Below, piece by piece: positions 57,467 through 64,000 of a DNA stretch of 64,000 nt. Location of the stretch: the NCBI RefSeq assembly GCF_000010165.1, contig NC_012491.1:731001-795000 (forward strand), given 5' to 3'. The notes under the pieces were generated by a model. The model searched no databases, had not been told where the DNA came from, and worked only from the letters and a program-made list of their open reading frames with translations. Both the position numbers and the translations under genes were made by a program. The stretch is from Brevibacillus brevis NBRC 100599. GTDB lineage: Bacteria; Bacillota; Bacilli; Brevibacillales; Brevibacillaceae. Each line of letters starts with the position of its first letter. Position 1 is the stretch's first letter.

Positions 57467-57567
57467 TTGAATCTTCCTCCTTCTAGGTGTAAGTCTCATG
57501 AACTCGACATTCAAGACGGAGGAAAATATGAATAGGTTGCATAGTTTTTGAGGAAATATTTTTATTT

Positions 57568-58866
57568 TTACAAATGTTTACCTTTCAGTGTTATTCCTTC
57601 CAAATTCCGTATTTTCCTCACACGCCCGATTACGATTCCCAGTAGCGCCACAAGTACGCCAGAGAGGACAAACAGAAAGCCAATTCCTCGGCCCGCCCCC
57701 GTTCCGATGACCTGACCGACCGTTTGACCCAGCAATCGATCTGGATCAAATAACGGATTGAATACATGGTCCGCCAAAAATCCTGCCAACCCAAATGCCA
57801 GCACGAACCCGATTTGTGAAATAGCCGTGATCATCGACCACACTCTGCCTTGTCGTTCATTTTCTACATTCGTTCGGATGAGAACCTCGAGGCTGGTGTT
57901 CACAAAGGGAAGCGTGATGAAAAAGAGGAAGCCAAAAACCATAATTATCCAAACGGAAGTAAACACACCCATCAAGGCGTAAAACAAGCCAGCAAGTACG
58001 AGAGAGAAGGACAGCATGAATACCTTTCTCTTTCCCATACCGAAGAGTCCGATCAACAGGCTGCTGACGAGCATACCCGATGCAGATACAGAGAGGGCGA
58101 TACCGAGCGTCTTGGAATCGGTTAATGTCAGCATCATAGGCCCAAAAAGCGATTGCAGCAGCCCGATGTAAAAGCACACGACAGACATTAACAGAACGAA
58201 CAAGAAAACGCCTTTCTTTGAAAGGAGATAGCGGAAGGCTTCAGACATTTCGCGAAAAAAGCTTTGTCTTTCATGTTTCTGGGGAGTGGTATCGTGTTTC
58301 ATAATCATCAGCACGGCGCCGACAGCTAAAAGGAAGGTCATCATATCGATAAGTAAGACGAGCTGGATATCAAAAGTACTGAGAAGAAGCCCTGCAATCA
58401 GTGGAGAAATAAGATATTGAGCGGAGCTTGCCAGTTGGATGAGCCCGCTTGCCTGTGAGTACATCTCTTCCGAAACCAGATCGGAGACGGCTGCTTTATA
58501 GGCTGGGTTTAGGATAGCGGCAGAGATCGAGCTGATGCCGACCCCCAAATAGATGTGCCATAATTCCATACGCCCGGAGAGCATGACAAGAAAGATGAAC
58601 AAGATACCAGCTATGGAGCCAATATCGCCAATGATCATCATTTTCTTGCGGTCAAATCTGTCTGCCAGCACCCCGCTAAAGGGGAGTAAAAGGAAGGAGG
58701 GAAGAAAAGAGAAGAGAATGATGAATGAATAGCTCATGGTAGATTGGGTCTGCTGAAAAACAAAGACACCCAAGGCAAAAGCGGTAAGTCCACTACCGAT
58801 AGCAGAAAGCAACTGCCCTGACCAAATGATCAGAAATCTGCGAAAGGCTTTATCATGAGCGTTCAA
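57568..58866 (-). CDS. MFS-family transporter
   Basis: A 432-residue major facilitator with 12 hydrophobic segments. The family loop 2-3 motif GVLADRFDRKKMMIIGDIGS is intact, and a second half begins after a cytoplasmic loop rich in charged residues. It resembles MFS drug or macrolide exporters. The TetR regulator ends 22 bases upstream in the same direction, so the two form an operon under TetR control. Confidence 0.88.
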   Translation of the reverse strand: MNAHDKAFRRFLIIWSGQLLSAIGSGLTAFALGVFVFQQTQSTMSYSFIILFSFLPSFLLLPFSGVLADRFDRKKMMIIGDIGSIAGILFIFLVMLSGRMELWHIYLGVGISSISAAILNPAYKAAVSDLVSEEMYSQASGLIQLASSAQYLISPLIAGLLLSTFDIQLVLLIDMMTFLLAVGAVLMIMKHDTTPQKHERQSFFREMSEAFRYLLSKKGVFLFVLLMSVVCFYIGLLQSLFGPMMLTLTDSKTLGIALSVSASGMLVSSLLIGLFGMGKRKVFMLSFSLVLAGLFYALMGVFTSVWIIMVFGFLFFITLPFVNTSLEVLIRTNVENERQGRVWSMITAISQIGFVLAFGLAGFLADHVFNPLFDPDRLLGQTVGQVIGTGAGRGIGFLFVLSGVLVALLGIVIGRVRKIRNLEGITLKGKHL

Positions 58867-58888
58867 TGTCTTTCCTCCTTTTCATCCA

Positions 58889-59500
58889 TTATAGAAACGA
58901 GAAGGACCCCGGGGCAGCTCCTAGTGAACGTTCAATAATCATCTGCATGGCCTGTAGACGTTTTGTCTGCTCCTCTTTCTCCCAATGAAAAATGCCTGAT
59001 TCCAACAAAAATTGCGAGCCAGCGAGGAGAAACTGAACGGTCTCCAAAGTATTCTCGACATGAAAGACAGCTTCTTTATTTCCTTGTTCAATGACTTGCG
59101 CAAGAACAGGAGCAATTTTTAAGATAATGGCGATGTTCAGGCGCTCGTGAAGCTCTCTGTTTTCAGGGCGATGCAAGCTTTCCATCCATTCGGCTTGCTT
59201 ATCGAGGTGGTAGCTTTGGCTGCGCAGCATCTGGCGCACCTTTTCCATGACGGGTAAGGTAGAGTCAGCTGCGATTTTTTTATATTCTTCGCAAAGCGTA
59301 TCGACCATGGAGTGGACAAATGCTTCAAGGATTTCTTCCTTCGATTTGAAGTAGTAATAAAAGGTTCCTTTCGCTACGCCAACCTTTTGAATGATCGCAT
59401 CCACGGTTGTATGGACATAACCCTGATTTCGAAATAGCTCTCCGGCGGCTTCCAATATTTCTGCTCGCCGTGTTGTGGGGTCTTTCACGATTCTTTTCAT
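58889..59500 (-). CDS. TetR-family transcriptional repressor
   Basis: A 203-residue regulator: N-terminal helix-turn-helix (RAEILEAAGELFRNQGYVHT, VGVAKGTFYYYFKSKEEILE) and a helical ligand-binding C terminus (VENTLETVQFLLAGSQFLLE). It probably represses itself and the downstream MFS gene. A palindrome upstream (59550-59564) is the likely operator. Confidence 0.9.
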   Translation of the reverse strand: MKRIVKDPTTRRAEILEAAGELFRNQGYVHTTVDAIIQKVGVAKGTFYYYFKSKEEILEAFVHSMVDTLCEEYKKIAADSTLPVMEKVRQMLRSQSYHLDKQAEWMESLHRPENRELHERLNIAIILKIAPVLAQVIEQGNKEAVFHVENTLETVQFLLAGSQFLLESGIFHWEKEEQTKRLQAMQMIIERSLGAAPGSFSFL

Positions 59501-59549
59501 CGGCGCCTCCTTCGGTTGTCAGTAAGTGGTTGGATAAAGATTACCATAT

Positions 59550-59564
59550 GACTGACCGTCAGTC
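59550..59564. promoter_or_regulatory. Probable TetR operator
   Basis: GACTGAC-C-GTCAGTC is a perfect 15-base palindrome 50 bases upstream of the tetR start codon, of the TGACxGTCA type commonly bound by TetR repressors. Confidence 0.7.
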
Positions 59565-59646
59565 TATAAGTGTACAAAAGAAAAAGAGAAGGGAAAGCCT
59601 CCTCTGTTCGGTAGTAGGAATGTAATAAGATGATGGCAAATGTTCG

Positions 59647-60432
59647 TTATAATTTCTCGGCGATAATCGTAAAGGTTTTCGGGATTCCCTTATCAAAAAC
59701 CTCCGAGGAGAGATTCGGTAGCTCTTCCAGCATTTTTAGGCACAGCCCTTTGCTCGCAATGGCCGTAACAATTTCTCCTAATGTCCAATTGCGCAACAAT
59801 ACTTTGGATTCAGCGACATTTGTGCCGTTCGAGAGGAATTTGGAGAAAGCAATGTCCTTTTCCTCAAGCGAGGTATCGAAATAATCGCCTGTTACTTTAT
59901 GTTTGCGGATATTCGCAGTCGTTCCGCGTGAGGAGATGAGTTTTGTAGATACCGGATGGAAATCTTGGAGGACGAGCACGCCGCCTTTTCGCAGGAGCGA
60001 GTTGACCACCTGGAATAATTCGGTTAAGTCCAAAAAGTAATGAAGAATACCGAATTCCATAAAAACGAGATCATACTCACCAGACAATACATCTGGGGGG
60101 AGCTGCAATACATCCGAAACGATGTAAGTCAGGTCAACATCGGCGGATGCAGCCAGTTCTTTGGCGTACTGCTCATTCTCAGAAGAAAAATCGGCGATAG
60201 TCACGTCGGCACCTAGCAAGGCGAGCGCAACGGCTTTGTTTCCATTTGAACCAAGTAAATTAATAATCTTTTTGCCGCGAATGTCGCCCATGTGCTCATA
60301 TACTTTGCCGATTCGCTTTTGGGGGTCTTCTTGAATTTTGACCGCTGCCTCAGCAGGGGTTCCAAAGCGTTTCAGCCACGCTTGGTAAGCCCCAGTGTTC
60401 CAAGCCGTTTTATTTAGTTGTGCTGTTTCCAC
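59647..60432 (-). CDS. SAM-dependent methyltransferase
   Basis: A 261-residue class I methyltransferase: KKIINLLGSNGNKAVALALL (motif I variant), VTIADFSSENEQYA, VSDVLQLPP, YDLVFMEFGILHYF, GGVLVLQDFHPV. Substrate unknown. GTG 60432 is chosen because GGAGGGG lies 5 bases upstream; an in-frame start 10 codons earlier has no ribosome site. Confidence 0.85.
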   Translation of the reverse strand: METAQLNKTAWNTGAYQAWLKRFGTPAEAAVKIQEDPQKRIGKVYEHMGDIRGKKIINLLGSNGNKAVALALLGADVTIADFSSENEQYAKELAASADVDLTYIVSDVLQLPPDVLSGEYDLVFMEFGILHYFLDLTELFQVVNSLLRKGGVLVLQDFHPVSTKLISSRGTTANIRKHKVTGDYFDTSLEEKDIAFSKFLSNGTNVAESKVLLRNWTLGEIVTAIASKGLCLKMLEELPNLSSEVFDKGIPKTFTIIAEKL

Positions 60433-60696
60433 AAATTCCCCTCCATAGAGTATTCCATTCAAAAAATTAGCCCGATAGGTTGGTAAGAGGGCTTAGGTAA
60501 TATATCATACTGACACATATGATTGGTGTCTATATATTTTCGGAGTGTTAATTTTTCCATGTGTGACCGGAAAGTAAGAACCATTGGGGCGAGATTCTAC
60601 AATTGTGGAGCAAAGCAGGACAGTGGTAATATTGGGAAAAAATATACGTCCGCTCTTTATGCGGTCGAGGGTCTGTTCGACGGGAGGCAAGCTGCT

Positions 60697-61398
60697 TTGA
60701 AAATCAAAGTGTTGATCGCAGACGACAATTCGTTTATACGGGAAGGCATGAAAATCATCCTGACGAGCTTTGCGGAGTTTGAAGTAGTCGGGAGTGTGGA
60801 GGATGGGGTCGAGGCGGTGACGTTTTGCAAACAGAACGAGGTAGACGTCGCGCTTTTGGACGTTCGGATGCCGAACATGAATGGAGTGGAAGCGACTCGT
60901 GTGCTGACTACGGAAACTACAGTCAAACCACTCATTTTGACCACGTTTGACGATGACGAATTTGTCCTCGAAGCCATTCAAGCGGGGGCACGCGGTTATT
61001 TATTGAAAAACAATGATCCCAACCGCATCCGAGATGCCATCAAGAGTGTCTATAACAACCATCATGTGCTGCAGGATGTCGTTCTGGATAAGATCAAAAT
61101 GAACCTGAATACAGGGAGGAACGCGGCGGATACCGTGTCCACTTCCCCATCTCCCAAAGCGACAGCAGGCATCCCTACCGAAAGCAAAATCGACAAAAGC
61201 TTATTTACGGAACGGGAGCTCGACGTCATGAAGCAGATCGCCAAAGGGCTATCGAACAAAGAAATCGCCAAGAAGCTGTTTATTTCCGAGGGAACCGTTG
61301 CGAATTACATTACTTCCATCTTGAATAAAACGGCGCTTGAACACCGTACGCAGATCGCCATCTATTATTTGACGGGCGAAACGAACATGTCTGACTGA
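60697..61398 (+). CDS. NarL/LuxR-type response regulator
   Basis: A 233-residue regulator: receiver domain (LIADDNSFIREG, phospho-acceptor Asp55 in VALLDVRMPNMNG, Lys near 105 in GYLLKNND) and a LuxR helix-turn-helix (LFTERELDVMKQIAKGLSNK, VANYITSILNKT). TTG 60697 is chosen since GGGAGG is 9-10 bases upstream and the family start follows at once; the frame runs back to 60523. A histidine kinase follows by 16 bases, so they form a two-component pair. Confidence 0.88.
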   Translation: MKIKVLIADDNSFIREGMKIILTSFAEFEVVGSVEDGVEAVTFCKQNEVDVALLDVRMPNMNGVEATRVLTTETTVKPLILTTFDDDEFVLEAIQAGARGYLLKNNDPNRIRDAIKSVYNNHHVLQDVVLDKIKMNLNTGRNAADTVSTSPSPKATAGIPTESKIDKSLFTERELDVMKQIAKGLSNKEIAKKLFISEGTVANYITSILNKTALEHRTQIAIYYLTGETNMSD

Positions 61399-61414
61399 AA
61401 GGAGGTTACTACCG

Positions 61415-62530
61415 ATGGAGTTATGGACAATGGCGAATAAGGCAGCGGTGCTCGGGTTTATCATCGTGACTTCTTTTCTGGTTCACCCCACTTCTGAAAT
61501 GGACCCGTGGCAAATTCTTGTGTACCTGTTGTATTTGGCTGGTAATCTCACTATTCTCATTGTGAAAAAGAGGAATCATAAGCAATTATTTATGGGACTA
61601 TCCATCGTGTTCGTGGTAGCAAGTACACTTGTGTTGGACCCGTTATTTGTGTTGCTCTTGCCCGTCCACATTTTGGAGATCGTATTCTTGGTGAGTAAGC
61701 AGAGGGTGGTCGTTTTTGGAGGTATGCTGTTGCCTTTGTTCATCGTTTTGCCTGAATGGATGCCCTTGTATTTACTAATGGCCTTTCTTAGCTTTTTGCT
61801 GTATAGGTGTGGCAGCATGCTAACTGATAAGCTTCGTAGATTGGAGGCAGAACGGGAGAAGCTGAGGGAGGATTTACAAAGCTTGACCCGCTCCTTGAAC
61901 GAGAGCAGCGAATACTTCCGCCAGTCAACCTATACGATTCAATTGGAGGAGCGCAATCGCCTTTCTCAACAAATTCACGATGATGTGGGGCATGCAGTGG
62001 CAGGTGCGCTCATTCAGATGGAAGCGTCACGACTGCTGATGGCGACTGATCAGGACAAGGCATCCGAGTTACTTCGCAATGCGATCGCAATATCGAAGGA
62101 AGGGCTGGAGCGAATCAGAGTGACACTCAAGGATGTGAAGCCACGGCCGGAGGAGCTGGGAATCAATCGACTCCGGTTGTTTGTCGATGAGTTGTCTGCC
62201 AGAGAGACAGTGACAGCCACGCTTACTTTTAACGGGGACATCGATGTCATTACACCGATTCAGTGGAAAATCATCCAGCAAAATGCGACGGAAGCGGTCA
62301 CGAATGCACTCAAATATGCGAAGGCGACAGTGATTTCCCTAGAGGTACGGGTGCTGAATACATTCATTAAAGCAGTGGTTACAGACAATGGGACCGGCGC
62401 AGAAAAGGTTGTAAAAGGGCTTGGCATTCTCGGGATGGAGGAGAGAGCCGCTTCCGCTGGTGGAACAGTGATTGTAGACGGTACGCGAGGCTTTAGCGTT
62501 ACCACTCTGCTACCTTATCGCAACGAATGA
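61415..62530 (+). CDS. HisKA_3-type sensor histidine kinase
   Basis: A 371-residue kinase: six or so short membrane helices to about 130, a coiled coil, the phospho-His box ERNRLSQQIHDDVGHAVAGA (His188), and an HATPase with NATEAVTNALKYAKA, DNGTGAEKVVKGLGILGM. The membrane sensor with few extracellular residues resembles LnrJ/LiaS/YfiJ-type sensors that detect drugs in the membrane. AAGGAGG precedes the ATG. It pairs with the upstream regulator. Confidence 0.9.
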   Translation: MELWTMANKAAVLGFIIVTSFLVHPTSEMDPWQILVYLLYLAGNLTILIVKKRNHKQLFMGLSIVFVVASTLVLDPLFVLLLPVHILEIVFLVSKQRVVVFGGMLLPLFIVLPEWMPLYLLMAFLSFLLYRCGSMLTDKLRRLEAEREKLREDLQSLTRSLNESSEYFRQSTYTIQLEERNRLSQQIHDDVGHAVAGALIQMEASRLLMATDQDKASELLRNAIAISKEGLERIRVTLKDVKPRPEELGINRLRLFVDELSARETVTATLTFNGDIDVITPIQWKIIQQNATEAVTNALKYAKATVISLEVRVLNTFIKAVVTDNGTGAEKVVKGLGILGMEERAASAGGTVIVDGTRGFSVTTLLPYRNE

Positions 62531-62647
62531 AAAAATCATGGGAAACAACATGAGAAATCTCATATGCCGAGGGATGAACTTATGCACTGACATAGGGGCA
62601 TCCTTTTTTATTACAATGCAGATATAGCCACGAAGGGAGTGAGTTAC

Positions 62648-63586
62648 GTGAGTCATGTATTGGAAATTCGTCAGTTAACGAAAAAATTCGGTGATTTCGT
62701 CGCCGTCGACAATATGTCTCTGAATGTGCGTGAAGGAGAAATCTTTGGTTTTTTGGGGGCCAACGGAGCGGGAAAGAGCACGACTATCAATATGATCGCC
62801 TCCCTGTTGCGCGTAACAAAGGGCGAGATTACCCTGCTGGGGAAAAATATTGATAAGCACAGCAAATTCGCCAAAATGAACATCGGCATCGTGCCACAAG
62901 ATATCGCCATCTACGAGGATATGACTGCTTATGAAAATGTGAGGTTTTTTGCTGGTTTGTATGGACTGCGTGGATCACTGCTTCGCGAACGGACGGAAGA
63001 GGCGCTTGAATTCGTAGGCCTCGGTGACAAAGCTACTAGCTTTCCCAAAAATTTTTCTGGCGGGATGAAGCGTCGGTTAAACATCGCTTGTGCCATTGCC
63101 CATCGGCCGAAGCTGATCATCATGGACGAACCTACTGTCGGGATTGACCCTCATTCGCGCAATTATATCTTGAATTCGGTACGCAAGCTAAACGACATGG
63201 GCTGCACGATCATTTATACGAGCCATTACATGGAGGAAGTCGAAGAAATCTGCACGCGCATTGCCATTGTCGATCATGGAAAAGTCATCGCAGAAGGATC
63301 GAAAGAGGAGCTAAAAGCGATTATTACTGACGCAAAGGAAATTTGGATTGGGGTCAGAGCAGATGAACCATTAAACCTCGAAGGCATTAAGGCGATTCCT
63401 GGTGTGAATGCGGTGCTTCAAGAAGAGAATACGATCAAAATCGTATCGAAAACGGAGATCAACAACCTGAACCGGATCATTCAACAATTCATCAAGGATC
63501 AGGTAGAAATCCGCTCCGTTGAAGAGCAAGCGCCGAATCTGGAGACTGTGTTCTTGACCTTAACCGGTCGAAACTTGCGAGACTAG
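62648..63586 (+). CDS. ABC transporter ATP-binding protein
   Basis: A 312-residue ATPase with Walker A (GANGAGKST), signature (FSGGMKRRLNIA), Walker B (LIIMDEPTVGID) and SHYMEEVE. The C-terminal tail of about 90 residues resembles LnrL/YfiL-type drug exporters. GTG 62648 follows AAGGGAG; GTG 62639 would overlap it. It is followed by a permease gene and preceded by a NarL-type two-component system, the LnrJK-LMN-like arrangement. Confidence 0.92.
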   Translation: MSHVLEIRQLTKKFGDFVAVDNMSLNVREGEIFGFLGANGAGKSTTINMIASLLRVTKGEITLLGKNIDKHSKFAKMNIGIVPQDIAIYEDMTAYENVRFFAGLYGLRGSLLRERTEEALEFVGLGDKATSFPKNFSGGMKRRLNIACAIAHRPKLIIMDEPTVGIDPHSRNYILNSVRKLNDMGCTIIYTSHYMEEVEEICTRIAIVDHGKVIAEGSKEELKAIITDAKEIWIGVRADEPLNLEGIKAIPGVNAVLQEENTIKIVSKTEINNLNRIIQQFIKDQVEIRSVEEQAPNLETVFLTLTGRNLRD

Positions 63587-63601
63587 AGGAGGGGCTTTGC
63601 C

Positions 63602-64000
63602 ATGAACATATGGAATATCGCTGTAAAAGAAATCAAGTCCAGCCTTCGCGAAAAAAGAACGTTTATGTTTATGCTAGCGCTTCCCGTCATCCTGATGCTG
63701 ATATTAGGCTCCGCCCTTTCCAATGCATTCGACGATACGAGGACTGTAGGAGACATGCGCTTGCTGTATAAAAGCAACGGGACGAATGCGCAAATGTCTA
63801 CGGCGTGGAACTCGTTTATCAAAGCATTGGATGATAAAGGAGTGAAGGTCGCGCAAGCAAGTTCAGGCATGGATGGGCAGGAGGAAGTTCGCGCGGATCG
63901 CTATACGGGGTACGCAGTCGTCAGCGATGCGGGGATTGAGTTTTATGGAAGCAGCAAGAATGCGATAGGAAGCAATATCCTCGCGGGGATGCTAACCGTT
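63602..64000 (+). CDS. ABC-2 type permease (truncated by the window end)
   Basis: ATG 63602 follows GAGGAGGGG. The 133 visible residues have an N-terminal cytoplasmic start (MNIWNIAVKEIKSSLREKRT), one membrane helix (FMFMLALPVILMLILGSALS) and the start of a large extracytoplasmic loop, as in YfiM/YfiN-type permeases. The gene continues past 64000. Confidence 0.9.
   Translation, partial: MNIWNIAVKEIKSSLREKRTFMFMLALPVILMLILGSALSNAFDDTRTVGDMRLLYKSNGTNAQMSTAWNSFIKALDDKGVKVAQASSGMDGQEEVRADRYTGYAVVSDAGIEFYGSSKNAIGSNILAGMLTV

Overview
The window looks like chromosome of a Brevibacillus species (Bacillota, spore-forming, B. brevis group). The species call is inference from gene content: a cholesterol-dependent cytolysin of the brevilysin type with the undecapeptide [11 protein letters not shown], a Spo0E-like protein, a CwlJ-type spore hydrolase, RRNPP-type peptide signalling, strong AGGAGG ribosome sites and frequent GTG/TTG starts. 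No rRNA, tRNA or CRISPR array was seen.

Layout. (1) 1-19.4 kb is mostly core-like: gatA-gatB, two tandem secreted YcdB/YcdC-like proteins, a sigma factor fused to a C39/BtrH-like domain, a lipoprotein whose 3' end abuts a PEP-mutase gene remnant, a DMT exporter divergent from a MocR regulator, a phnA remnant, a NatAB-like exporter, a second DMT exporter, glucokinase, diacylglycerol kinase and the 23S rRNA methyltransferase RlmD. (2) 19.4 to about 45 kb is an AT-rich accessory island. It opens with a 5'-truncated tyrosine integrase and a complete type I restriction-modification locus (hsdM-hsdS-prrC-like-hsdR). Then come IS3/IS256 remnants, a secreted protein plus small membrane protein, two HNH-toxin/SMI1-immunity cassettes (one broken), a Spo0E-like protein, an RRNPP regulator with a Phr-like pro-peptide, an LprI-like lipoprotein, a minimal RiPP-like locus (29-residue peptide, PqqD-like/M50 membrane protease, STAND-like TPR protein) and the cytolysin. 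(3) 45-64 kb carries spore-associated genes, three glycosyltransferases, an orphan SMI1 protein, a phytase-like esterase, a nupC remnant, a CPBP protease, a GNAT enzyme, a radical SAM/SPASM protein, a stalk-domain protein, a TetR/MFS efflux pair, a methyltransferase, and a NarL-type two-component system followed by an ABC exporter that runs off the window end.

How genes work together. GatAB, with GatC presumably just upstream, makes Gln-tRNA(Gln)/Asn-tRNA(Asn). The hsd locus has the gene order of E. coli prr: the HsdS linker carries three TSEL repeats like the TAEL repeats of EcoR124, and the third gene has the size and spaced Arg/Glu/His residues of a PrrC anticodon nuclease. It may therefore pair DNA restriction with a tRNA-cutting second line of defence. 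The most novel-looking element is the 39.4-43.0 kb locus: a strong promoter with an inverted-repeat operator drives a short CxC-ending peptide, followed by a protein joining a RiPP-recognition-like domain to an intramembrane HExxH protease.

Decay is common in the island and also outside it. Several genes are present only as 3' ends or frameshifted copies (PEP mutase, phnA, nupC, HNH toxin, RRNPP regulator, three transposases). Several start codons were moved from the longest possible frame on the basis of ribosome sites; this is stated for each gene.
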